Positions 1 to 9,474 of a stretch of DNA of 34,950 nucleotides are shown here, piece by piece. Both the position numbers and the translations under genes were made by a program. The notes under the pieces were generated by a model. The model saw nothing but the letters and a program-made list of their open reading frames with translations, was not told the origin of the DNA and did not search any database. Each line of letters begins with the position of its first letter. Positions within the stretch are counted from its first letter, which is position 1. Origin of the DNA: Clavulina sp. PMI_390 (lineage: Eukaryota; Basidiomycota; Agaricomycetes; Cantharellales; Hydnaceae); assembly GCA_015039315.1 (NCBI GenBank), contig WIDE01000093.1, positions 1,709 through 36,658 on the forward strand, written 5' to 3'.

Positions 1-132
1 TGATCTGTAGCTGCCAAAATTCTCTCCCAAAGTTGGCAACTTTTGGCGGATTTTGGGTTGTTTGCGCCGAGCCCTTAGTAAATCCGCCAAAAGTTGCCAA
101 CTTTGGGAGAGAGTTTTGGCAGCTACAGATCA
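1..132. repeat. Foldback element with 53-bp inverted arms
   Basis: Bases 1-53 and 80-132 are reverse complements with one mismatch, separated by a 26-nt loop. The outer ends read TGATCTGTAGC...GCTACAGATCA. The arms start exactly at the window edge, so the repeat may extend further left. It resembles a solo hairpin or MITE-like element; no coding content is visible. If transcribed it would make a stem of about 53 bp. Confidence 0.9.
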
Positions 133-1634
133 CGCTTTGTCACGGAGAACATATTGAAATGATCTTAAGATCAACATCTTTCATATGGAGTTATTTTAGA
201 TCATGATTCATAATCCCATACAAAAGTCAAAACTCATCCCCTGCCCTTCCATCCACCTCCAATCCAATAACAACATATGATTTTTGAAATAGGCCCTGTA
301 ATACATGTCTGATGGTACATTGTAACTATATACTTAGTCATCTTGCATCAATCCACCTGACATTAGCAAGAACTAGGTGCCCAGTTTTTTATAAGCGCCA
401 CTGTATCTATCAATCCTAGCGCCTAAGGAAAGGTTGGTGTTTCAGAAGAAAAAAAACGCCTCCGTTAGTTTTTCATCTGTAAGGGTATCAATTCGAAGAA
501 TAAAAAGAAGTAATCTGTAGGGGTGGGGGGCTGGAAACACGTGCATGAGATGTACAACAACTGCAAGCATCATGCACGCGTGTAATTGTCTGAGTAGAAG
601 GAAACATCTAAACTAGATGTCAGCAAAGAGGAAAAGCCATGATGAACTCCATAGATGAGCATCAATAATAATACCTATGTGATAGTGCTCCTCACCGAAG
701 GAAAGCACACAGTATTTTGGATCAGATTTACGGTGCATTTCAAATGAGCGTACAATTTTCAACGAATCTGTTACCCTATTCCATCGTCGCGCCCGCAGGG
801 GTGAACCTTGTAGAAGTGATATCATAAAAGCTCCGTATAAGGATCCAATGATCATGCTCCAATCAAGACGTGCTCGGGGGACTCGGAACCTATAACGTTC
901 AGAGCCACACAACAATGCTTAGCCGCTAGAAACTCATGGAAACTATGACCTAAACATTGTCGATCGTCATTTAGGAGTCATACGAACATGCTAGAGCCGT
1001 CAGAATACAGCAAGAGAAAGATAGGTATTTGACGTGTCCATGAATCGATCAACCTACGCAATTCCGAAGCGTTCATCTCTACAGCGGCTAAATAGCATCC
1101 CAAATAGCGTACGTCGAAGGATGCTGCTGAGGCGGGTATTGCTTCTAAATACACTAGATTAGTAGATCGCTTCATGTAGGAAAATGCTAGAATCGATCTC
1201 GTGTTCTACTAGCTAGTAACGATACAGCTCGTGTGAGGTATGTAGTTCCACCTTTTCCCGCCAACGGGATGCGCACAAACCACATAGATTGGGCTATATA
1301 ACGTTTAATGAGTGCGCATAAGGTGTTGAGCAGCATGGAACTCTCAGTCTTCAGTGCGGACAGTTATGGAACTTGCTGGGTGCTGAGAAATCCCCTGGAA
1401 GCGCTGCTGGCGGTCCCCAGCAGGGTGGATCACTACTAACAGCTCACACATACTCTATTAAAGAAGTCATATAGATGGGGGATCCTGACAGCGGTGACCA
1501 CCTCAACTTCCCACCAAAGAAGATGTGTCACAACTAGCAATTTGCATAAATTTATGACACCAAAAAAGGGGGGTGCCTATCACCCCCCCGGGGTTGATAG
1601 TCACCTGGGGTGGCAAATAGAATTACCCTCTTTA
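133..1634. other. AT-rich non-coding stretch
   Basis: I see no convincing gene here. Two short minus-strand open frames (613-915 and 978-1175) have ordinary-looking composition and could be exons of a decayed gene. No splice arrangement joins them convincingly and I recognise no motif. A short G-run/C-run palindromic patch lies at about 1566-1610. Confidence 0.4.
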
Positions 1635-1990
1635 CTAACACTGGGAGTGTCCAATGCAATACAAAGCCTGTCAGCAGGCATGTGACAGCTTTTGGGACCA
1701 AAAGCCAGCTGAGCATGATACCAAATTTTTATTTCCATCACTTCCCCAATTCCCTCTGGAATAGCTAAAATCAATTATCATACCATCATTCCATGGGAAA
1801 GTAGTCCAAAAAAAATTTTGAAGATTTGAAAAATGCCATCCTTGGAAGCAGTTTTTCAGCACAGAGAAAAGGTCATAGGAAATTCTGTGGGCTAGAAAAC
1901 ATACCTATTGATACTAGTAGTGATATAAAAAAGATAACCCTGTCAAGAGAACTTGGTCACAACTGTTTGGTTGTGCAAATTACACCATCT
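1635..1990 (-). repeat. Diverged interspersed repeat, copy A (inverted)
   Basis: The reverse complement of this stretch aligns by eye with 2119-2305 and 2435-2800. Shared landmarks are an AACAGTTGTGAC block, a CTCTNNACAG block, a CTGAAAAA-type block and, at the far end, GCTGACAGG followed by a TTGNATTGG block. Similarity is clear but degraded by many substitutions and small indels, so this is an old copy. No transposase frame is visible. Confidence 0.65.
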
Positions 1991-2118
1991 TGGGCAATTT
2001 ACTCCTCACAAACATATAATCTGCAATCTGAGACATTTTAGAATAATAATTAGTATATTAATATCTTATTTACAAACAAATAAAGCCCCAGCTGCGTATC
2101 AGGCATAGATTGCCCTCA

Positions 2119-2305
2119 ATGGTGGAATTTTGCAAGGCCCAACAGTTGTGACAACTTTTCTCTCAACAGAGTTATTCAATTAACGTGATTCTTTTTCCAT
2201 AATCAATATTCATCTCATTACGGATGTTGTCTAGTTCCCCAATTCTCCTGAAACCTCTTCTCTGCTCTAAAAAATTATCTCCAAGATCTACCAAAAAATC
2301 AAACC
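2119..2305 (+). repeat. Diverged interspersed repeat, copy B
   Basis: This stretch matches copy A in reverse complement from its ATGGTG start through the AACAGTTGTGAC block. It matches copy C in direct orientation through the AACAGAGT, TACGGA, GTCTAGTTC, TCTCCT and AACCTCTTCT blocks. It appears truncated relative to A and C because the distal GCTGACAGG portion is missing. Confidence 0.65.
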
Positions 2306-2434
2306 CCCCAAACTACATCACTTTTGTACTGATTCCACATAGAGTTTTACTACAATAATTTAATTTAGCTGATTTAGAAGGCTTTGGTGCTGTGATACAA
2401 GCTGAAAACTGCTGATATGCACAGTCCGCTTTTG

Positions 2435-2800
2435 ACCAAACGGTTGTAATGGATTTTCTCCTAACAGAGTCATTGAATTGACACTGTTCTTTTTAAAAAT
2501 CATTATTGATGTCAATACGGAAGTGGTCTAGTTCACCAAATCTCCTACAACCTCTTCTATTCCCTGAAAAATAGCCTCCAACAACAACCAAAAATTCAAA
2601 TATCCCTATTTATTTCATTTTTAGACGTTTTTACATGTAGAAATACCATCTAATTTCACTAGAATCGTTTCTGGGACATACACAATGTGAGGGAAGCTCA
2701 AAATCAATATCAGGTTTTTTTTGCTCCAGGGCCCAGTTTTGGTCATGTGATGGCTGACAGGTTTTATATTGGATTGGGCACCCCCACTAACACCAAAAAA
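2435..2800 (+). repeat. Diverged interspersed repeat, copy C
   Basis: Direct repeat of copy B about 300 nt downstream, and inverted relative to copy A. It carries the distal end (GCTGACAGG, then TTGGATTGGGCACCC) that copy A also has at about 1635-1680. It ends about 45 nt before the stop codon of the kinase gene, so the cluster abuts that gene's 3' side. Confidence 0.65.
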
Positions 2801-2842
2801 ACAAAGAAACCAGTGCCTTACTAGAATAAATCCCATCCATTT

Positions 2843-5012
2843 CTATACATGGGATGACATGTTGATCAGACGATTCCAGACAAGCTTCATAGCTGGTCGC
2901 TTTGTAGGATCATGGTCCCACATCTCCATCAATAGGCACCACAGTAGATCGAATATCCCTTCACTAAGCTTGCCGAATAATTCTAGAGCAGGACGCATAG
3001 GGCGCTTTCTGTGTTCCGCAGCATATCTAGCGTCGCTTCCCTGTTCATATTCCATGAAGGGTTTCCGTAGCGAAGCCAGTTCCAAAATAGTCATAGCAAA
3101 TGCATAGCAATCAGAGGCAGCAGTGGTTCGCCATTTGAAATGTGGCGGTTTAGGCATCAGTTCTGGTGCAATGTAGCGATCTTTGCCACCCTCAATTATG
3201 CCGGTGGAAGTCCGGGTCTGCTCATGTTTAATCCGAGACAAACCGAAATCGCTTAGCAGCGCATTTTCAAATCGGTCCACCAGAATATTCCCCTTCAAGT
3301 TGTGCATTTTGTTCAGCCTTTCAATCGAGGGTAGAGGGCTTTATCACTTACGCCATGAATATCCCCGTGAATCAATGGAGGATCAAGTCCATGCAGGTAG
3401 TCCAACGCAGATGCAATACCGACAGCCTTTCAGACCAGGAGATATTGAGGAACAAACGACATCATTCACCTCAAATAAAAACTCACAAATTTAAGCATAA
3501 CAGCTGGCCGAGCCATCGGCTCCAAGGAACACAGGTACTTTGGAGCACTTCCCTTGTCAGCATACGGAGTAATGATTGATAAGGGGTGGAATTCGCTTGT
3601 CGATATACCAATTATTGGCAGAATGTGGTCATGTTTGAGGCCACAGTGAAGGGAAATCTCCCGTTTGATAGCCTGATGGAGTAAGTTGTGAGAACCAATA
3701 AAATGGGGAGGATAAAAAGGCCTCACAAGTAAAACATGTTCACCATCTGGTGAGCCCCATTCCCCTTGTTCTGGAGGCTTGATATCCCGACATATCACTA
3801 CTTTTCCATGTAATCGCGCCCTCCAAATGGTGGCCTCTCCACCCGAGTCTATGCGGGTCGAGTTTTCTCTCTCCACAGAGAGTAGTGGAGTGTGGGGGAG
3901 AAGCTGTGTCAGAATGGAACTTGTGGTATGTTGAAGATACAAGCCCTGTGGAGGAAAATATTGTATGTATGGATAGATTTTCTTAATCTAGAGTGAATTG
4001 CATGGTGTGAAGAGAAGCATTATTTCAAATTATCAGTTCAGCCCCTCAATATGAAGCCATCAGCTTACCCTAACAAGCCCATGTTCAAGCAGATTTTGGT
4101 TCATGCTAGCTGGAAGATTCATCCTAGCTAAGTCCTGGTGCAATCTCATCATGCTTGCATGGCTGAAAGGGTTATGAGGTAGCATATTTGCACATAAACC
4201 CCACAACATGTCCATTTCTCCTGGTATTAGGACGCCAGAGGGCTCTGAAAGGCATTTGGGGCTCATGCTAGTTTTGGTTTGAGCTATTGTGTGTCTTATG
4301 CGAGAAAGCCCAAAATCACAGAGTTTCAATTTCAATGTGTGATCAAAGCTCCCAGCAGTCATCTTCAGATTGTGGAATCTTTCAATGCCTAAAATCTGGC
4401 AAAGTGTTGCTGATGCTTACAGAGTCAGTGTATCTATAAGTTGCTGGTGACCAGTCGCTGAGGAAGTCCATTGCATAGATGGTGTCAATAAGCTAAGAAG
4501 TGAATGAATGGCTAGTTAGAATAAAATCATTCAAAGGGCCTGTTAATGTAACTAACCAAGGATACAAGTGGGAATTCAACTCCATTTTGTGTAACCAGGC
4601 TGGCACCCGGAAGAGTATCATAGGTCACTAGTGAAACTTCAGCATCATGAAAAAAAAGTGAGGGGTGTATATGAAGATTATTCAAAATCTGTTGGCGCAT
4701 CAACTGATGGCAATAGGCACTATTCTTAAATCATACACTGTGTGGAGCCAATACATCACTCACTGGTAACCTGAGGTGTCTATCAAAAGACATCCATTCC
4801 CGGTTGTCTGGGGGCCAGACATCATGCAACTTCACCAGTTTTTGATTCACATGTGCATTACAGGTTATTTTGATTTTACTAAGGCCTCCATTGATTTGAT
4901 GCCGCAACATGATTGAATTGGGATAGATCTGGAGTCTCTCAGATACTGACACTGCAGCTTGTTGCAAATGCAGAGCCTGACATTGGAGAATCTCAAGGCT
5001 GGAGATTAGGTC
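2843..5012 (-). CDS. Tandem pseudokinase-kinase protein (fungal TKL-type)
   Basis: Eight exons, all joined in phase 0: 5012-4764, 4703-4557, 4492-4421, 4362-4069, 3945-3727, 3672-3487, 3426-3352, 3292-2843. The C-terminal kinase is complete. It has an N-lobe with a Gly-rich segment, an IKREIS helix C, the catalytic loop IHGDIHGGNILVD formed across a splice, SDFGLSRI, RYIAPEL, and a helix-H WDHDPTKRP motif. The usual VAIK lysine is not obvious (VVICRDI). Upstream lies a second, degraded kinase lobe: its exon matching the HGD exon reads ATYRYTDS, so the catalytic Asp is lost. It keeps CDFGLSRI and then jumps straight to a helix-H-like segment, without APE or helices F-G. The exon join at 4069/3945 is in frame. 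Family: serine/threonine or dual-specificity kinase; substrate unknown. No clear own start: the first exon is preceded by an acceptor, and candidate ATGs lie at 5170, 5110 and 5089. It may be the 3' part of the Hsp70-like gene upstream. Confidence 0.75.
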
Positions 5013-5240
5013 CTGTTTAGAAGGGTATTAGATGCACTAGTATTGTGAGAGTCAAGCATGATCACAAACGCAGTGGGGAAGCTCCACATGGTATCCTGTA
5101 TTTGGCCCATTGAATCTTTTTCGAACACAAAACAAACCACTTGTTTGTGTGAGGATTTTGAGACCACCATTGACGACTGCTTTCCGACTAGTGCAAGCAA
5201 GTCAATATGCAGCAATTCAGTATAGGGGTTGCAAGCTCAC
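5013..5240 (-). other. Junction between Hsp70-like and kinase modules
   Basis: An intermediate exon 5176-5066 (37 codons) can link the two modules in frame. It is bounded by a GTGAGC donor (5240) and a GCAG acceptor (5177) on one side, and by a weak GTGATC donor (5065) and an AAACAG acceptor (5013) on the other. In a different frame of the same DNA (about 5186-5150) the residues RKAVVNGGLKIL appear. These resemble the conserved KA-x-A-x-GA segment that normally follows the GGFG motif in Hsp70-type ATPases. The Hsp70 C-terminus is therefore ambiguous: either it ends in that frame at a TGA near 5053, or the frame has shifted and runs into the kinase module. Confidence 0.45.
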
Positions 5241-6859
5241 GAACTTCAGCTCATGTGACAGGATCAGACCACCTGGCTTACACAGTTCTTGTACCTTCTT
5301 TTGAAGATAAAGATTCTCGCCAAGCCCCCCAGTGACCATCAAATACTGTGTGGTGTTTATCAGAGAGTCAGAAACGCAAATTTCCTGCTGTGAAAGCCTT
5401 ACTGCTTGTTTATTTGAACTCAGAGAATCATCCAAATACGGTTTGAGTGTTGCTACAATAAGATCAATGGAGGAATTGAAAATCTTTGCAAATTCAAATC
5501 TTGTGGATTCACTGTTAGCATGCAGTGCAATTCCTTGATGTGAAAACTAACCCAGTGAAGCTGTAGACACCCTTTCGAACAGGCAGCACCTTGGAATCCA
5601 ACTTTCTGTCACCTATCTTTACTCTCCAAAGGGTTCCATTTGGGTCTGAAAATTCTAACTTGGCAATTTGTTTGAACTCTTCTTTTCCCCCACAAACAAT
5701 GTACTGCAAGTCTTCAGGCTGCAGTTCATTGGACAAGATCAGTTCTGCTCCACGTTCTTCAAGGTAGTGAGCAAAATGGTGATCCACATGTACACCACCA
5801 GCAGGTAAGCCTTCAAAAGTGATCTCATTTAGCATTTCAAAGCCAAAAAGGGTAAGATAGGTTCACATTGTGGAGCATTGGCCTCTATCAACGTTGTCAC
5901 GCCATTGAACTGTTCTTCCACCTCATAATGTGAGATATTTGTTGTCAAGCCCCCTGCATCACACAAAGTAATCATAGTGCCTGGCTGTAATTGGGACAGA
6001 GGATCAGAATTTGACTGCACTCTGATATGAACCAATCAATTTGGCCCAGATACTAACTGCAAACGGTTGCATGATTGAGCTTGCTGGGATGCACCAAGAC
6101 GCTGCAGCCTCTCCCTCTTCTGCAAAGAAGAGACGATTGCTTGTTTCCTCCATAGGCATGATTTCTGCCATTGCTATGAAATTCTTCAGGTATTCTTGTT
6201 GAAAACGACCCCACACATTGGGGTGGGTCAGTAGAATCTTTGCTTGATTCTGCATTATGGGCCAGGGATCCACTCCGACACAAGATTTAACATGCCGACG
6301 AATTTGACTTATCAGATAAGTCAGAAAATCAATGTAAACTCTCTCAATAGTAATGCCCGATGGAAGAGCTGAAGGAAGAAATTAAAAATGAGACTTTAGG
6401 ATCAGGGAAGTCTGAAACCTCACATTCTAAATGGTGATGTTGTCCCTTCAGCACATTATGAGGATACAGATGCAGTTTGAAGTGCTTGACAAGCTTGTAG
6501 TTGCACTCCTCAATATTCTCTCTCATTTCGTGAGTGTAAGCCTCGGCGCCACATGCAGCAACCTGGAGAAGCAAAATTCAACTCCGGCTCTCAATGACGT
6601 GGCGCCAACGCACCTCATTATCATTTGAATATACCACTGCGGAAGGGGTGTGCTCAAATGAAACATTCTGTTCCCCCGGCCAACGACACACATTTGTTAC
6701 AAGAGGTTCCGTAACTACAGGGAAAGTATTGTCAGACAAGGTATAGTGCAAGGCAGAATATATACACAAACCACCTGGACGGCGCCAATAAACGGCAACT
6801 GCGGTCGTATCGGTCCCTATGTCAATACATATAGCCAAAATGTCCTCGGCACCAGCCAT
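5241..6859 (-). CDS. Hsp70-like ATPase domain protein (Hsp12A/B-like)
   Basis: Six exons: 6859-6614, 6562-6424, 6368-6058, 6014-5867, 5810-5552, 5511-5241 (458 codons). The start MAGAEDIL directly precedes phosphate-1 IDIGTDTTAVAV (residues about 13-24). Then come CGAEAYTHEM, an EEGEAAA segment, phosphate-2 LCDAGGLTT (about 249-257), QCLPAGGVHVD formed across a splice, and the adenosine motif VTGGLGEN (about 427-434). This is the actin-like nucleotide-binding fold of the Hsp70 superfamily. No peptide-binding (SBD) domain is visible, as in the divergent Hsp12A-type proteins expanded in Agaricomycetes; a chaperone or regulatory ATPase role in the cytosol is inferred. Two introns are very short (6015-6057, 43 nt; 5512-5551, 40 nt). 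The next module on the same strand begins without intergenic space and may belong to the same gene. Confidence 0.85.
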
Positions 6860-7306
6860 GTTAAAGCCACGTCCGACCGCGCACAGGAGTCTCTGGTCGA
6901 GTTTCGGCGGTTGGAATATGCAATACTGGTAGCGCTCAAGGTCAAACCTTGGGAGCTTGCGGGTATTTAATCAAGTTCAGAGTGCACCGTCTGTTCTAGA
7001 TCGTGATACGATGGTCACCCGATTGGATGTAAAGAGCCTTGGCGGTAGGCGCGGTATGACAAGTCAGGAGAGGGCGGGCTATGTTGTAGCGTGTTGATGG
7101 GAATATAAGCACAGCGGAAGTATCGGTAGCGGCGGCAAGCGCCAAGTCCCCGACTGAGTATCTAGCTCTCAGCCAGTTGAGGTCAACATCGGACCCACGC
7201 CCGCGACTCATGTACCCATATACGTACCCTATATCTTATGCCTCAATCTCCCTCCGAACCGTCGCATTCCTCTGTTGAAATAAGATGTTTGGATTAGTCA
7301 GCGATA
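6860..7306. other. Upstream region of the Hsp70-like gene
   Basis: Presumed promoter of the minus-strand Hsp70-like gene. A 71-codon open frame (7211-6996, minus) has no recognisable motif and is not called. I see no clear TATA box or repeat. Confidence 0.4.
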
Positions 7307-7981
7307 GTGATGCTCCGGTTTGGTTCTGAACCTACGAACCAACCGGAACCGAACCTTATAGGGCGAACCTGAACCGAACCTGCTGCGAGGTTCGCGTCTA
7401 AATCGGTTTCGGTCGTTGAGATATCCGAACATGTGCGAACCTGGACAAACCAGTTCGAACCTGGTTTGGTAGGGTATTATTGGAGCAGGCTCTTGCCACG
7501 ACCAAGCTTGCAATAAATTGTGATCCACCGGACATCTGGGAGCCCATGTGCCCCTGGCTACTATTTTCTTTATTGGACATAGTATCTCTGCGATATTCAT
7601 ATGGATAAGAGATCTCTGAATAATATTGACCGTGCATGTTATTCTGCGTTTATTACTATCTACGTGTTTTGAGGTTTACACTCGACTGAGCATGTGTATG
7701 AAACGCTGGCTTCAACGGTTGAGGGTGATAATCACGACAGGGAAGCGTTGATAAAGGGCCTCCAATTATGATGACGTGATGTGAAACAGGTTTCCACTTG
7801 TACGCTCAACTATTACATAGTTGCGTCGAAGAACCGGTTGAGAACCTCCTTGGAACCGGAACCGAACTCGAACCGTTGATTACGAACCTAAACCGAACCT
7901 GACAGTCGGTTCTTGGGAGGTTTGGAATTCGGTTCGCCTTAAATACCCTCTGAACTGAACCAAACCGAACCAGAGCATTAC
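7307..7981. mobile_element. MITE-like GAACC-rich inverted-repeat element
   Basis: A 675-bp element flanked on both sides by TA (7305-7306 and 7982-7983). The ends are inverted: GTGATGCTCCGGTTTGGTTC on the left, and the right end read in reverse is GTAATGCTCTGGTTCGGTTT. The outer roughly 170 bp on each side are crowded with GAACC/GGTTC words, many in AACCGAACC form; the central roughly 340 bp lacks them. No transposase is encoded. TA flanks and short terminal inverted repeats are typical of Tc1/mariner-type MITEs, so mobilisation by an external enzyme is inferred. Confidence 0.65.
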
Positions 7982-7983
7982 TA

Positions 7984-9474
7984 GACAGGCTATGGAATAA
8001 CGATACAAGGAATCATGAAGAGAATAGCGCTAATGTCAGGACTGCAAATCTTACCCTAGCTATCCCGTAATTATCTATTCCGAGAAATCTCAATCAGGCT
8101 TGGCATCTAGTCTGGCTTTCTCTTTAGATCTGACCTGAAGAACGAAAAGCTCTGAGTCACATGATAGTTCTACCTTGCAAGAATTCATCTAATACAATGT
8201 CGGCGGGAAAATCCTTGCATACGTGTACCTACTAGATTAGCGACCATATACACACAAATCATATCATTTTTCCTTTTAATTAGTTCTCCTTTTTCTCCTC
8301 ATTCGTCCCGGTCCGGGGGAACGATTCCAAGGGTCGCGCTCAAGGCGGAGAACCCAGGGATTCATCCATCGCCCGATCGAGAGACTTACCCGCACCCGTG
8401 AGAAGCATCTTGCTCTATTCGGGAATGAGTCATCGACGGATCGTTTCAGGAGCACGCGTGGCCCTCATTTCGTCGATTATTCAAATTACTGTTTAATTTC
8501 CGATTTCTGCGCTCCATCCGTTTTTGGATGTGTCGGCCTTCAACCCTTCCTGATATTTTTGTCTGGTCATATTTCCATCAGTGTCTCTGAACACCATTTC
8601 TTGATTATCTTTTTCGTTTTCTTGACGATTTACAAACGGAAACTTGTTCCGAGGGCGTACATTACGGTCGCTCATGATTCCGTGATCGGATGTCCTGACA
8701 TCTGAAAACTGGAAATCTCCCTTTTTCCCTCATTCCCTTCACTGCTTTCGGATTCCATCAGACATTTGTCAGTCCGACTGCGCCCCCTGCTGCGATACAT
8801 AGTAAAGCTCATTAATTACGCGTTTCTGCAGTTCATTTCTTGTTCTTTTCATTGTGTTCTCCTCATGGCCACCCCCAGAGCTAGAGCACCCCAATATTTC
8901 ATTACCCCTTTTCTACACTACTATTTTCCGTACTCGTAGTATAAATGCGACTTGTAAGTAGTTAGAAATCGGTGTGTCCAGCCGGTCAAGAATATCAGCC
9001 ATTCCCCCCTGTGCACCCAAGTGTCTCCCCTCCAAGCCTGAGCCCATTGGCTATTATCCATATCGCATCACTAGACGAAATACCCCCGCTTTGACTAGAC
9101 GGGAAGATTCCCCAGTTAGGCTGATAGCTGAGCGACGTATCCACTAAGCTTGTGGACCTCAGCATTGGCATCTAGTGCTCTGCTAGCTATATTCCTCCAG
9201 TATATCCATCTCCTTCACCCAACACTTGTAACACCCCTCCAATCGAGACGGATTATAACTGCTTTATATTCGTCTAGCTAAGCCTACGCTAAGTACAGCA
9301 TATCTACTTCTACTTCTACTCATCCTTTGCAACCCTACGGGCTGGGGAGAGATTTCCAAACCACTCACTTTTTCTCCCGACAACAACTTAACTACACACA
9401 GAACCCAATTATGATATCACAAGAGTCGATCCATCATCACCAAGTGAACCTGACCGGCTGATGCTACATGCCTG
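7984..9474. other. Intergenic, no gene supported
   Basis: About 1.5 kb with pyrimidine-rich patches (for example 8265-8310 and a CTTCTA repeat at about 9303-9322). A 60-codon polar minus-strand frame (8675-8493) shows no family resemblance. The region includes the 3' flank of the RTA1-like gene. Confidence 0.4.

Noticed and set aside
613..1175. Two minus-strand frames that might be exons of a decayed gene
   Set aside because: No recognisable motif, and the only intron that could join frames here is about 36 nt and leads into a short frame without support.
1566..1612. G-run/C-run patch as a possible regulatory hairpin
   Set aside because: Short and imperfect, and partly within the degraded repeat region; no context for a function.
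3293..3307. Kinase with a catalytic-loop mutation (frame reading MHNLKGNILVD) and a lost splice acceptor
   Set aside because: Using the acceptor TTGAAG just inside that frame gives IHGDIHGGNILVD in phase, so the catalytic loop is intact and the odd residues are intron.
6996..7211. 71-codon minus-strand frame upstream of the Hsp70-like gene
   Set aside because: No family resemblance, no splice partner, and it lies where the promoter should be.
7298..7637. Arg/Phe-rich frames
   Set aside because: They are translations of the GAACC/GGTTC word repeats of the MITE-like element.
8493..8675. 60-codon polar minus-strand frame
   Set aside because: Too short, no motif, no neighbouring exon found.
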